The position numbers and the translations under genes are program-made. Of a stretch of DNA of 64,000 bases, positions 1 through 12,847 are shown piece after piece; within the stretch, counting starts at the first letter, position 1, and every line of letters starts with the position of its first letter. This DNA is from Hymenopus coronatus (Eukaryota; Arthropoda; Insecta; Mantodea; Hymenopodidae). The DNA lies in the NCBI GenBank assembly GCA_030762935.1, contig CM060900.1, forward strand, positions 435,724,259 through 435,788,258, written 5' to 3'. The notes under the pieces are model-generated. The model was given only the letters and a program-made list of their open reading frames with translations. It was not told the origin of the DNA and did no database searches.

Positions 1-56
1 TAGGTCCAAGAACTCTTAGATCTACTGGCACATGCTTTTAAGCACACATAAAACCA

Positions 57-130
57 TTGATCTGGGCCAGGTTTGAACCCACGACCTTCAGATCAGAAGG
101 CCAGTGTCTAACCAACTAGACTGACTTCCT
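57..130 (-). repeat. tRNA-derived SINE head (fragment)
   Basis: Read on the minus strand this has an A-box-like TAGTTGGTTAGA and, about 40 bases on, a B-box GGGTTCAAACC, the internal RNA polymerase III promoter of tRNAs and SINEs. The anticodon arm is only partly paired and no clean cloverleaf forms, so this is a SINE head or old tRNA copy and not a working tRNA gene. Confidence 0.5.
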
Positions 131-3126
131 ATTCTGTGAACTAATTTTAAATAGGAATTTGGGAATTTGCTGTCCAAACCACACTTCCTTAAAAAGAGCT
201 TCCCACACAAAATTTGAAAAGTATGGGCAGGTTTCCAAATTTTTTTATACATTTTTCTTGAATATGGTATGCTCTTCTTCAGGCATTTTGGTTAAGGAGA
301 TTTTCAAGTTTTTTAAGGGAGAGTTAAGTTTTCTAACAGGTGTTTTACTAATGATATAGTTGTGCCTGAATATTGTTTCATTTATTTGTGTATGCTTCAT
401 TTTGAATGTTATAAAGTTTATTTAATCATAGTTAAATAAAAGAGGATAAAAAGTGATGGGGAAAAAAAAAATTACTGTAGGTTGTTGAACTTTTTATGGA
501 GGTTACAGAGTAAAATTAAGCCATGAAAGTGAAGGTTCATTTATGTCGTCCCCACTATGCCAAAACCATTAATGTACATTTCATTAGTTTTGAGAAAAAC
601 ACATTTAAGTATTCAAGGTAGTTTAAAATTCCAGGTCTTTTAATTGCATAGTTATTTTTTACACAAGTGTTTAGATTATTATCAAAGATGTCTGTAAAAG
701 CCAAACCAATAAGTAAGGCTCTAGCACCCTCATTCCAAGGGTTTAATACACATTCTTGATTTGTGCATCTCGGAAAATTCAGCAATTGATTTCACATGTA
801 CATGGATGAGTGATTTTATATTTATATTTCGTCTATAAAACTAAGAAATATAAAATTTTAAGAACATTAATAGTTACCTTAGCACATTATTACTCCAGAG
901 GTCATTATAAATACAACGAATAATAAAAGTATGCTACTTCTTATGCTGATTCATTCTCATCTGGTTCTGGCAGTGTATCATGTGTACTCCATTGCTCTTC
1001 AGTCCTTAACAATATTCATAATGCTCTCGAGAGAGCATCAAACTATCACACATTGTGGAGAGATTTTTGTACTTTGGTACAGATATTGAAATTTGTTGAT
1101 GTGTGCTCTTTGTACTTGCAGATCTCTTAGTCAACCTGATTTCCTCATTGGCAAGGATTCCGTGAATCTGTAACAAGTCCATTTTGAAATTAGGAAAATC
1201 TCGATTTAACATTATTTTCACTAGAAATGGTCAAGCAATGTTGTGGCACATGAGAAATATATGCTTATTCTTCTGATAAATAAACTGGAATATTTTAAAA
1301 TTATTTTCAATTTTTAAATATATGCAATAACATTCCGTTTCACTGTGCCTTGTTTCAAAATATTTATGATCAATAGTTTCCAAATGTAGATTGTTCCAGC
1401 AAAGCGTCATGCACCCTGACACAAAAGCAGCATTTTTCTACATTTTTCACATCCATCTGACATCATTTAGGCATGCTTGATGGTGGACTAGCTCAAGATT
1501 TAGCAGAAAATTCAAGAAGAAATTTCTGTTGTCCTCATTTACCTTTAATTTCATTCCACAAGTAACATTCCATTGTGATTGACCAAGATATATGTGGAGT
1601 CATCTTTAGAAAACAGACCAGCATTTTCATCCTTGCAGGCTAACAGGCCTTCTAGCATGTTCACTCATAGTAAAACACATTGAAAAGCAATACAGGAATA
1701 ATCAACCCTGACACATTTAAAGTAATTTATCAATTAGAAAATGCCCAAGAATACCAACTAAAAGAATTGACAATGGAAGTACATGGCTTCTGTAACATGT
1801 TTTCCAATAATAAATGTAAGTGATATAGTGTCATAAAATTGACTCGACTAATTAATTCAATTGATGGGACACATCACTGTCACAAAGTCCACAATATACC
1901 AGTAATACATAATATGGATTTGTAACATTCTGGTTCTTATCTATTAGTCTTCAATGCAATTGTTGATTTCTGAATACCTTCTGATTTGTCCTGAGTTTTA
2001 ATAAAGGAAAGAAAAAATACAAGTAAATATGCACAATAAACATAGGTGAATTTAGTATATTAGTGATATTAGCACACTATAGCAAATAAAGATAAAATAC
2101 AAATCAGTGAACATACATTATTTTAGCACAGGCGTAGCGAACATTACTCTGAAGACTTGAACAGACTGGTCCCCCATCCTTAGCTACAGCACCTGCACGC
2201 ACGTGTGCACATACACATACACATGCACACACACCAGCTTTACTTATTCAAACCAGTTTGCTTGTTTGATATCCATACATTGATTTCTTATTATAAAGTT
2301 TCCCCACCACTACAACTTCCCACCCCCTGTTCCTTTTGTACCATTGCTGTGTTAATGGCATACTCTAAAGTTAATCATTATTTTATACCAGTTATTGCTG
2401 TTTGTAGTTTTTGCTATTGTTTTTAAGCAATAGACAGCTTTAAGTTGCATATAAGCTACAGATGACATTTGGGTTAAAGACAATGTCCACTTCATCTGCA
2501 GTAATCAGCATCTGAGATTAGGATGCACATTCTATAAATTGTTCCAGTTTCATATTTTCAATTCGTGATTAGAGTAAGCTCTGGTAGAAGTTTCTTAATA
2601 GGTCCATATAGAATTATCTCTACAGTGACAAGTCCAATATGCACAATATCAATTCAGTTTGCCATGTCCAGAAATGAGAACTTTTACTTTTTCCTGGTAA
2701 AGTTTCCATCAATTGTGAATGCCCTCGTTAAGAGTATTTATTTAAACTTTGTCATTTTTCTTTTTACCATTCTTGCATGTTGTGAACCAGCCTTAACAAT
2801 TCATTTTTCTTCATAGCAGTCAATTATTATTTGTAAGAAGGACCTATGTGCAGGAACAGTTGCAGCTATTTATATTTCTAAGGAAGCTTCAGGTTTATAA
2901 TGCAACAGAAAACTGGTAAAGTGGGTAAAAAACACACATTTTGTTTTTTTTAAATTTCTAATTATGCTCTGAGCTTAGACTCTCTTGACAAACAGCTACC
3001 TATTTATTGATATTGCTGATCCCTTGCATAAAAAATGTTAAGGAGCACAATGAACGGCCTGAAAAATATGTGCTTAATATGTAGTTAATTATCTTTATGA
3101 AGAAATAAATTGTGCATGTGCATGTG

Positions 3127-3128
<2 letters not shown>
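131..3128. other. No recognisable gene
   Basis: AT-rich sequence with short open frames (under 85 codons) that show no family signature and no coding-like composition. I see nothing supportable here. Confidence 0.5.

Positions 3129-3203
<75 letters not shown>
3129..3203. repeat. (TG)n microsatellite
   Basis: About 37 uninterrupted TG units, preceded by a GTGCAT-type run from 3111. It produces long artificial open frames of Cys-Val or His-Thr on both strands, which are not genes. Confidence 0.98.
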
Positions 3204-3205
<2 letters not shown>

Positions 3206-4687
3206 ACACTGACACATGCATACAATTTTTCTCTTCTTTTCACAAGCACAAGAAAAAGTTTGAAAATGAGAAGAACTTTAAGAAATTTGCAGGTGGAAAT
3301 CCTTCAATACACTATGATTACCTTACAAAGACTTTTCCACAGCTATTGGCATTATTCAATTGTTTTCCTTCTTTTTTATGCAAATTTGCTAGAATTTTCT
3401 GGGTCTCTGAAACATATTAATTGCTCTGCACTTTTTACTCTATAGGTACTTTTTCTTTGCTACCAGCATTGGTATTTCCTTGCAAGAACTAAAAAAATTG
3501 ATATGTACCTTTCCCTGTCAGTGCCTCAAATGTTCCAAGACTGTGACAATCAATAACTTATTTGCATTTCCAACCTATATATGAAATAGCATCACTAGCA
3601 AAGCCTCCCAGAAATAATGGGTTGGCTTTTAGAGCAATAAGAAATTGGGACCAGGTTTTTCAGTCTTGCTGTGATGTTGTTTCTGTATAATTAGGAAAGA
3701 GTAACTTTGTTTGTAAATACAAATACATGTTTTCCAAATAATAGATGTTCAACTATTTTTCATTATCCAATTCTAATGATAATAGTTGCAGAAATTGTGT
3801 TTAAATTTTAAAGAGAAAGTTAACTTTTGCCAGCTCTGTTTCACTTTTCATACAAAATTCACAGTCAACAGGCTGGCATATGCATGGACAGTTTTTAAAA
3901 TACAAAATAGTTTGTTCTTTTTTGTTTTTTTCAAAAGTGATATTGTTCAACTAGCCATAGGTAGATAGAATGGCAATATTTTAAAATGGTAGAGCTATAC
4001 TGGGACCTAAGAAATGTATGTTGTAATAATATATAATATTGTGTAGTATATGTTATAAAATGACAAAGTGATAATTCTGTAAGAATAGATGGCATCTTGA
4101 GTATATGTTTGTGCACTATACTCCAATATACTAGCTTCAGTTCATAAAGCTAGAAGAATCCGATTGCTCCCTTTGTATTCTACAATATTTTTAGTTTTGA
4201 TGTTCCATATTTTAAAATAGATTTATCATTAGGCACTCTGGAAGAAGGTGCAGTCTCATACAAAAGAGCACAATTTTCATGATGGTTCCCACTATTAATA
4301 ATATGTATGCTCAGATAATATGTATTTAGAATAAAACTTTAAAATTGTTGTTTTAATTTTGTTTTCCCTTTTATCCTCAAGTTATTATATAGTTTATAAC
4401 CCATAATGTTGCATCAATTTACAGTAAGCAGGAGTGGCAGAGTTTTAACTTTAGAAAAAAGGAAATCCACAATGTTTGCACACTAAATTGCTCTTTATGC
4501 AAGATATAAAGTCTTCTTTGGTTACATTGCCAAATAACAGGGATTTGCTTTCCGTTCACTGCACTATTTCTAACTTATTCTGTTCCCCTTCCACTTTCTT
4601 GCACCAGCAAATCAGTTGTTGCAATATCTTTTCTGCAGAGATTGATATATTGTGAGACCATATATTTGTGTTAATAGTGTATTACCA
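3204..4687. other. No recognisable gene
   Basis: AT-rich sequence; only short unrelated open frames. Nothing supportable seen. Confidence 0.5.
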
Positions 4688-4940
4688 TGTGGAATGGCTC
4701 AGGTGGCCTGCATTCAGGAGGTAGCGGGTTTGCTACCCTTGGCCAGCCTACCTCACCCATGGGTTTTTTCGGGGCTTTCTCCAGATAGGCAGGTAGACAC
4801 TGGGTAGGTTTTCTTCATTGTTCATCCTGTTGATTTCTTTCAGGGTTGGAAGTGTCAGCAGTGGTGCTCACTGCGGCATGGCTGGGGAAAAAGGATGTAG
4901 ATGCAATATGCCCTCTCTTCTCTTTCTACAAAAGATTAAG
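4688..4940 (+). repeat. tRNA-derived SINE
   Basis: An A-box (TGGCTCAGGTGG, 4695-4706) and a B-box-like GGGTTTGCTACCC (4726-4738) lie at tRNA spacing and are followed by about 200 bases of non-tRNA body. This is the classic layout of a pol III-transcribed SINE. It directly precedes a LINE 3' fragment, but I could not show that the two share a tail. Confidence 0.55.
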
Positions 4941-5020
4941 TTTAAACACTACAAATTTTGATGGAGAGATTTCGGCAATACTTCAGAGCTTACAAAACCT
5001 ACTATATCATATAAAAATTT

Positions 5021-5642
5021 TTTGAAAAAGTTGTACTATTATCTGACTCTAAAGCAGCTATTATATCCATAACATCTGATGTAACACCTAATAACTTAAA
5101 TATTGCAGAATGCTGCAAAATCATAAAACAACTAATGAATTTAAATAACAAATTAATACTTCAATGGATACCAGCACATTGCAGAATACAGGATAATGAA
5201 ACATCTGACTTTCTAGCCAAGAAAGGTAGTAAAATTGCATCAAATTTGTCTGATCCAATAAGCTATCACTCAATCAAAGAATCATTATATCAACATATAA
5301 TAACAAACTTAAAGAAGATAATGTATTACAAACAAAAGGAAAACCATGGGAAAATTTATGTAATAACACGACCAGAATCACTACATTACAAAGAAAATCC
5401 TCTGTAACAAATTTTAGACTCCTAACAGGCCATGACCGTCTCAATAAACATTTATTCAGGATTGGTATAGTGAGATCTCCTCTGTGTCCTTTCTGTACAC
5501 TTAAAGAAGATATGGATGGAAACCATCTACTGCGCTGCCCAACCTTGAGTCGACATGATAATATGACATCAAAATACTGGAATGCAAGAGAGTGAATGGC
5601 TTCGCTGCTGCCAATTGCTCAACATTAGATACCAACCAACCA
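5021..5642 (+). pseudogene. LINE 3' fragment: RNase H domain and zinc-finger tail
   Basis: An open frame from 5021 to 5407 encodes the C-terminal half of a retrotransposon RNase H: SDSKAAI carries one catalytic Asp, and LILQWIPAHCRIQDNETSDF carries the conserved IPAH...G/DNE..D block. After a frameshift near 5400 a second frame reads NFRLLTGHDRLNKHLFRIGI and a CX2CX9HX3C finger (CPFC...GNHLLRC), typical of the end of Jockey-like LINE ORF2. The fragment fades into ACCAACCAACCAA at 5629-5641, probably the LINE's 3' simple-repeat tail. Reverse transcriptase and endonuclease are absent, so this is a 5'-truncated dead copy. Confidence 0.8.
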
Positions 5643-5935
5643 AGGATGTTCAGGGTAACATCTCTGTCCTCCGACTTTGCTTGTTTTCCAGGGAGAGGAC
5701 CACTCGTGGCAGATGTGTTGGACCCTATGTGGGGTGGGGGCCCCAGTCTGCCTTTCAGACTGTTGGGGTGCTTCCATCTGGAAACGGTAGGGACTGTGTT
5801 GTTGCTCCTGGGTCTAGCCGCTCGGAGAACCTCAGCCTTCCTGGGTTCACTGCTGAGTCTCCTCCAACCATGTCCTATCCTGTTGTGTATTAGTGCTGTT
5901 ATGCCAAAATATGTGTATATTGTAGCACACAATTT
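5643..5935. repeat. GC-richer block of unknown origin
   Basis: This stretch is clearly richer in G and C than its flanks, and long frames are open on both strands (up to 143 codons), which is expected from composition and not proof of coding. It begins right after the LINE tail. I do not recognise it; it may be a LINE-associated 3' region or another repeat. Confidence 0.35.
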
Positions 5936-5994
5936 TTAGGTACGATTCCTATGATAAACTCTTGTAGAGAAGCTAGATGTGCATAGATAGATTC

Positions 5995-6900
5995 CATGTG
6001 CCTCAAAGAGAAACTGTTGGTGATCTTATACTTAGATTTACAGAAACCAGAACCGTTTCTGATAAGAAACTGAAAGTAAATCTTGTTTTACAGACAGTGA
6101 ACTTGATAGCATCAGAGAAAAGATAGAACAACATCGAAAGATATATGTGCAAAAGCTTGCACAGGAATCAGGAATTACAAATACCTTAGCCTGGAATGCC
6201 ACTGAGCTTTTAAAACTAGAGCCCTATAAGATCAGTATATTTTAGAAATTCCAATCACATAATAATGTGGGCAGAGTGAATTTCTCCAGTTTGTTCTTGA
6301 ATAATAATAATGATCACATGTTTGATCCACCTTAAGCTATTTTTTAACAGATGAAGCTTAGTTTATTTACATCATCATGTAGCGCACAAAACAATGGGTA
6401 ATGGAGTGTAGAAAAACCTGATGTTGTGCACAAAATACCATTTTGTGACCAAAAGATTCACATTCAGTGTGCTGTGAATGCTTATGGAAGTATAGGCTTA
6501 TATTCTTTGAAGATATGGGGAGTGGGCAGAGGTAGAGAGATAACATATCTCACCATTCCTTAAAAGTATGTGTGATATTGAATGTATAGATGGATATTTT
6601 CAACATGATAATGCTATAACACTTACAGCTGATCACTCATTAAAATTAATTAGGACCATTTTTAACATAAAAGAATGATCAGTATGAGATTGGAGTCAGC
6701 ATGTTCTCTGTATCTTACTGTATGCAACTTCTATTTATGGGGAACCTTAAAAAATAAAATGATTGACCTATATACACTCTAAGACTTGAAATGCAATATA
6801 ACCAGAGGAACTGCTGAAATTTCAGAAGAACTAATGTGTGTTAAATGCAAATTTTCTTAAAAGGTATGAGAGTCGTGTAGTGATGACTGAATTTCCATCA
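5995..6900 (+). pseudogene. Tc1/mariner-superfamily transposase fossil
   Basis: Scattered over three frames are the landmarks of a DDE transposase of the Tc1/mariner superfamily. The N-terminal helix-turn-helix region reads IREKIEQHRKIYVQKLAQES followed by LKLEPYKISI. A catalytic-domain start reads FLTDEA (6343-6360), then WSVEKPDVVHKIPF and IHIQCAVNAYGSIGLY. Later come HDNAITLTADHSLK and, near 6780-6860, traces of the C-terminal ITRGTAEISEELM region. Stops and frameshifts are numerous. TIRs were not found. Old and inactive. Confidence 0.65.
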
Positions 6901-8470
6901 TCTATGATGGGCCTGTGCAGGCTTTGCCAATATGATTGCACCCTTGCCCTTGACCAAACTTGAGTTGCCAAGAGGTTGCATCATACACTGTGGAGAGCAA
7001 GACAGCAACTTTAATAACCAACTAGCTACTATTTAGTATATTCTTTTGCACAACCTGGACTTGACACAGTTTTACATGATTTACACTGTTACAATGAAAG
7101 TATACTCTTTGATAGATACAAAACATATTTCACTGTCCATTTAATAATGATCATAAGCATGGAATGTACATAAAACTAAAATGTACAGCATTACATATTA
7201 CAATATGAATTGACATATATACGTTCCTAGATTTATTTCAAATGGAAATTACAAAATAATGATGCAAACATGGAGAATATTTTGTAATAGCAATAATAGT
7301 AACTTAGTTGATAAAGTATAGTTTAAAATGTGTATTACTAAAGTTTACACAAGTTATGCAAACAAACAACCTGACTATGGCACACATTTTACTATGTCTT
7401 TTAAGATTGAGTCATTTTAGCTGGTTGAAAATTTTATGCAATACCAAACATTTTGCACCACCACTTCAGTGAATCAGACGTTTTCCCTGTCAGCCTTGAA
7501 AACTGAAAGTGAGGGCCTCCATGTATTGTATGATGTAATACCCTGCTGCCAGGGAGGTGGGCTTGCTGCCATTACAGCATCTCTTTGCCAGTATACTAGT
7601 TCTTGCATAGGCCTAATTTATGATGAAAGTATATGTGTATCATAGTTATAAGTTGCATGCAATTGAATTTAGGAGGCTATGAACATCCAAAGCTAGTCAC
7701 CATGCAAATCCTCATCTGAGTCATCATACATCTGTACCAAGAACTCTGTATTTAAAACTTACTGCTTTATCACTTATATGTGCATACTTGGATATTAGCT
7801 GGTTAGAAGGAGGTATAGGCAGGGTGGAGAAAGGTACTGTTAAGCATTTATTTCTACTGGTTGCCAAACAAAGTTAAGGATACATACATGGAAAATGTTG
7901 AAATGAACTATATGCTCTTTATTTATTCAGAGATTTATGTTGATTAAGACCCCACAAAACTTTGACATAAGACACTTGAAATGCATTAAGACATTTAAAA
8001 TACACAAGATAGAAAAGGTGTAGCTTTTGTTCTTAAACCAGAGGTAGATCCTGATAAATATATTGAAGAGGTTGATGAACACTTTTGTTCTTTAATAGAC
8101 TTGTAGACAACTGCTTTGAAACAGAGATTTTTGGGAATAGTATACTTAACATTGCAGTTGGGTGGGGAAAAAGCATTTGATGAGCAGAGTGTACAATGCA
8201 CACTTTTTTCCTGCAAAGCTTTTTCTGTTTTATGTTTATGATATTAGCTCTCTTTTGGATTATGCTTAATAACAAAGACAATACTTTCATGCATTTTGAA
8301 TGACATTTTTTTATGATTAGTGAAAGTAAAACTGAAATGGCTTAAGTTGGAATGAAATAATAACAGAATTGTTTCATTTACTTATTTATTTTGCATTTAA
8401 AGCAAAAACCAAAGAATAAATGACCTAGCTCTACTAATAGAAGTGGTTCACGTGGCAAAACCTATAAGTA
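6901..8470. other. No recognisable gene
   Basis: No frame over 85 codons and no protein family signature. Nothing supportable seen. Confidence 0.5.
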
Positions 8471-9753
8471 CAAGGGGCATACTAAAAATCACGAGCAACC
8501 CATTGTAAAAATTTAAATTTCAACAATGTAACAAAACGAATTGCAGGATCGTAATCTACAGACTTTAAGTCACATGTTGACATATTGTGACGTCATTAGC
8601 TTCTATCACGTGACCACAGACAGTGTTTGAAAAATGGCTGACATTGATGTTTCGTTTCGACAGCGTGCTGTCATTGAATTCCTTGTGAAAGAAGGAAAAT
8701 CTGCTCCTGAAATTCATCTCAGACTTCAACGTGCGTATGGAGGTGTCTGCATAGGTGCCAGCGGTGTTAGAAGATGGGTGAAACATTTCAAAGATGCAAA
8801 CACGAGTCTGCATGATGCGCCTTGTAGCGGGCGTCCTCGAACTGCCTCTACAGAACGCAACAAGGAAAGAGTTGATGAGCTCATTGCAGGAGATAGGCAT
8901 TTCACTGTGAATGAAACTGCTGCGCAACTTGGAATAGGACATAGTGCAGTGCAAGAAATGATCCACAGCTTGGGTTATCGAAAGGTCGTGCCCGTTGGGT
9001 CCCCCGTTTATTGTTTATTGACTGAAGACCACAAACTTCAGAGAAGAACAATTGCACAAAACCTTCTTCAGAGATTTCGAATGAAGGTGATGAATTTTTG
9101 ACGTGTATTGTGACTGGAGATGAGAGCTGGTTCCATCACTATGAGCCAGAAACGAAACGTCAGAGTATGGAATGGCACCACTTGAACTCACCATCGAAGA
9201 AGAAAGTGAAGACAGTGCAGTCTGTAAGAAAAGTTTTGGAAAGTGTCTTTTGGGATGCACAAGGTTGCATTCTGGTTGACTTTCTTGAACCTGGACAAAC
9301 CATAAATTCTACCCGCTACATCAAGATGCTTCTGAAGCTCTGTCGGGTTTTGCGTGATAAACGCCCTGGAAAGAGGATCATCCTTCAACAGGATAATGCG
9401 CGACCGTGCCACTATGGAGAAGATCAGGGCATTAGGGTGGGAAACTCTTCCACATCCTCCCTACAGTCCCGACTTGGCACCCTCCAACTACCATCTTTTC
9501 GGTTCTGTGAAGGAGCAGATGCGTGGCCAACGCTACGAGATGCAGGAGGATATTCGGAAAGTAGTGCGTCAGGGTCTGCGGGCAGCTGGAACGGAGTTCT
9601 ATCACAAGGGCATTTTCAAACTTGTAGAACGATGGAGACTATGTCGAAAAGTGAAAGAAAGTCTGTAGATTATGATGATGTATTTGGTTTGGCTTAAAAA
9701 TAAATATTAAGATTGTAAAACAGTGTTGCTCATGACTTTCAGTATGCCCCTCG
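8471..9753 (+). mobile_element. mariner element with TIRs and TA target duplication
   Basis: A 1,283-bp element bounded by 29-base terminal inverted repeats (CAAGGGGCATACT... at 8471-8499; ...AGTATGCCCCTCG at 9725-9753) that differ at four positions, and flanked by TA on both sides (8469-8470 and 9754-9755), the mariner target-site duplication. It contains one transposase gene. The organisation is complete, so this is the best-preserved element in the window, but the transposase is broken. Confidence 0.93.
8634..9668 (+). pseudogene. mariner transposase, two frameshifts, catalytic Asp lost
   Basis: The ATG at 8634 starts a mariner transposase. Residues 1-150 form the DNA-binding part with two helix-turn-helix units (GVRRWVKHFKDANTSLHDAP; GRPRT linker; GIGHSAVQEMI). 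A one-base loss near 9082 moves the frame, which continues with TCIVTGDESWFHHYEPETKR holding the first catalytic Asp (TGDESW), and later IILQQDNARP with the second. Another shift near 9410 leads to LPHPPYSPDLAPSNYHLFGS and a C-terminus ending VKESL. The family DD34D motif has Asp in APSD; here it is Asn (APSN), so the third catalytic residue is lost. Inactive by at least three lesions, yet still close to consensus, so fairly young. Confidence 0.93.
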
Positions 9754-9989
9754 TAGATTTCAGAATTAGCTAAGGTCAACCTTCTCTTACTGTTCTTGTC
9801 AACTATTCACAAGTTGTTATTTTTTTGAAATTCACATGACGAAAAAACTGTTCCTTTAATATAAATGGTAATAAAGCACATTTTATATCACATATTCATT
9901 TATTACAATAAACACACAACATGAATAGAATTATAATATTAGGAGTATTATCACAAAGGAATATCTACATTCAAACTCATTTATCATAC

Positions 9990-11065
9990 TTAACAAAGGT
10001 TTCGCTTTCATTAGATTCTATGTCATTTTTGAGAGTTGAACAGTTTGATTGCACTTGAAGTTCTGGTGAAAATATTGGTTCTATGGAATGGGTAGGTAAG
10101 GTAGCAATCTCTGATGTCATTTAGTTTCGCTGGGGGTACTGAGATAGGAGTATCATATATCCTCTTTAATTTTAGCCTGAACTTCTCCAGATCATTGTCT
10201 ATTTGAGAGCTTAGGGATTGGAAGTGCTGTTGCAGGTCAAAGGCAAGTGCCATCACCATGTCATCCTTATTCTTTAACTCTTTTTTTAATGTATGAACAA
10301 TTTTAGCACTATTTAAATGTGTCTCTTTACTCCTTTCCATTTGTTTATTTCCTCTGCATTAATGTCTTTATTACTTTCCATCTTCAAATTAATGGCTGTA
10401 TTTGTTTTATCGCAGGAATTGCATGTGTCGCTGGCAGGTGCTTGGAATCCAATATTGCATGTGTTGAAACAATCATGATAATGTTTGGAGACCAGCTCAT
10501 TTTCAGGGTATTTTTCTTATAGCCATGTACAATAGAGATCACAAGGAGTTGATATTGAGACCAATGGGAACATCCTTCTTGAGGACTCTTTGGTCTGCTG
10601 TAATGGCTTGTAACTGTTAGTAGAGACCTATGTGCTCATGACTTCTCAAATCTCTATCAGGGTGAAAGGGGAGTGCTTTCTTCTTTTGTCAGTATCAGTG
10701 CTGCCAGTTTCTGTAATTTTATCCAACACGTTACGGACACATTTCTCCAAAATTCCATACACTCCATAAAATGCAGTGCGGCAGACTTGAAAGACATTGG
10801 AACCTATGATAATCTTGTATTGGATCCTCCTCAAAGTTCAGATAGGTCTACCCCTTATGTTAGCTCTCTTTAACATCTACATTCTCAAGGAGTTTGGAGA
10901 GCTAAGCATTTTTTAAATGGCAGTTTCCATTGGCCCAAAATGCATTGAAAACAGATGTTAAATTATTCATACCAACCTTTTTAAAAAAGCCATAAGAGCA
11001 AGGAACACCAATCCGTTGGGCAGTCGCAACACAACCTAAGCAACGGCAGACATACTCTTGGCCTT
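9990..11065 (-). pseudogene. Copy C of unnamed YSDSC-type transposase-like family
   Basis: Reading down the minus strand: EYVCRCLGCVATAQRIGVPC (cysteine-rich N-terminal part, 11,060-11,000), SNVFQVCRTAFYGVYGILEK then DKITETGSTDTDKRRKH (10,800-10,660), FNTCNIGFQAPASDTCNSCD (10,470-10,410) and DMVMALAFDLQQ (10,265-10,230). The same order of motifs (Cys cluster; CKKTF..IFGIS; SDTC..CD; FDxQQ) recurs in copies A (39.0-41.7 kb) and B (52.2-53.5 kb). The family is, from memory, widespread in insects as uncharacterised proteins; I cannot name a transposon superfamily with certainty. This copy lacks the SDSCxGQ core and is full of stops. Confidence 0.6.
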
Positions 11066-11544
11066 TGTTACAGTATCACTTTGTCTCAGTTTTCTTCCAA
11101 GTATCCTCATTCGAGCATTGTTTATGGGAAAAACCACTTCCTGCAACAACATTTGCCATTATGGTATGTGTCAGATTTGCAATAAATAATGAACACTGAA
11201 CACAAAACTCTAGCAAGTGAAACAAACACCACTGGCAGAATGAATACCAAGTACACACTAGTCACAATGCAAACCAGCAGGTAGGGGTTACAAGAGAGAT
11301 AGTTCAATGAAGTGGGAGGACCAAGGTCTCTGTCATGTTTGCCCTTATGTTTGGCACTACTATCATTCAAACTGAACCCCTCTGATTTGTATATGGCAAT
11401 TTTGCATAGAATATTAAGGGTCTTTCAACTACATTCATCTAAAAAAATGTTCACTGTTACCCATTGAGTCAAACACTTACATAAAAACAAAATACTCATC
11501 TGTTGAGTTTGCCCTTATAATCTGGAATGCCTCATATGTAAGGG

Positions 11545-11725
11545 CAAAGGAATATAAATGTTATGATTTCTTAACTGAAGAAATCAATATAGAAAATCAA
11601 GAAATTGCTTCTGAAGCTGTACTGAATACTGATGATTTAAGAACTGGTAATTCGGTGCTAGTTCCATTTAATGTAAGAAAGGTATAAAGTACTTTGCAGG
11701 ACAAGTTATCTCATTAAATTGTTCT
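11545..11725 (+). pseudogene. Small fragment like a pogo/Tigger C-terminus
   Basis: An open stretch reads EEINIENQEIASEAVLNTDD then LRTGNSVLVPFNVRK and, after a shift, KYFAGQVIS. The acidic lead followed by a beta-strand-rich VLV.F..RK..YFAGQV block resembles the tail of the pogo-like transposase at 36.1 kb (GEFVVVKFPTKKMVRYFIGK). Short and weak; another family with a similar SH3-like tail is possible. Confidence 0.35.
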
Positions 11726-12847
11726 TAAATTAGAGTCAATGAGCGTAACCTCGTAATTGAGTGCCCTTAAACACCACCTGTTAACGAGTCGAGGTTCTTA
11801 GGTTCAATAAATCCTACGATAAATGTTCATGGCCTCACATGGAGGATGTTGATGTTGCAAGATTAAAATGTTGAACAACTATCAGTCTCATTGTATCAAT
11901 GTACATATTATTTGTTCTCCGATTTTGATTTCAAGAGGTATATAATGGCTTAAATGTCATAAAGAGAGACTCTATTTGTAAATGAAATTAAATTTTGTTA
12001 TTAAGATTGCAATCATTTAACACTCTCCTTCAATTGTTGGACAAAAAATTAGTGACATATGTAAGTCAGTCACATTCATATTATAGTGTGCGTCATAAAG
12101 TATTTCAATTTCTGTTTACATTATTGCCGTATTTTGCAAAAATGTATGTTAATCTACAAAACTTACTCATGCTATTATACACTGATGCAGGTCTTTAAAT
12201 TTTGCAGTACTTAAGGAGGAAGAACTATTAATTCAAAAAGAAAAATATATTCAAAAATGTATTTCCTTTCCTGTAGCGTATCAAATTCACATTTAAACTT
12301 TTTCACACCTTGTATTATGAACTTAGAAACACTTCTTAGTATGCATAATAAAGAATTCCTTGAACAGTAACTGAAACATAGATATTACAAATTTAAAGTA
12401 TAGTTTCTACTATTTAGATGTTGCAAACACTATTGGAATACATGGAACTATCCACCTAAGATATTGCCAATATTATATTCTCCTAATCTATTATTAGTGC
12501 CTCTAAATGCAAGAAAGAAAGTAGCATCCAATAGCCCTTTCAAAAACTTTCATACAGTCTTATTCTTTAGATATTTGTCTTTGAAGACAGCAATCGATTC
12601 CAAAACCTGACAAACTGTGTTCCAGGTTTCTCCCGGACACACAATTAGTTTTATGGCAAGACTGTCCTCATGCTGAAGTAGGCTTGCATATAAAATATTT
12701 CCATGATTAAATATAACAAAATTCCTCTGGATTTCCTAATCTAGATTTACAGGATTATATTGAATCACTCTACAAACAACAGATATGGGCCCAGAATACC
12801 TATTTTTACTTTCTCCATATGCACTATTTACATAGTGTAATAGAGAA
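11726..12847. other. No recognisable gene
   Basis: AT-rich; no coding signature on either strand. Confidence 0.5.

Noticed and set aside
3000..3445. Open frames of 73-111 codons on both strands over the TG repeat
   Set aside because: Produced by the dinucleotide repeat reading as Cys-Val or His-Thr; no real protein signature.
5501..5939. Overlapping frames of 103-143 codons on both strands
   Set aside because: Open on both strands through high GC content; the flanking LINE tail and lack of any family motif argue against a gene.
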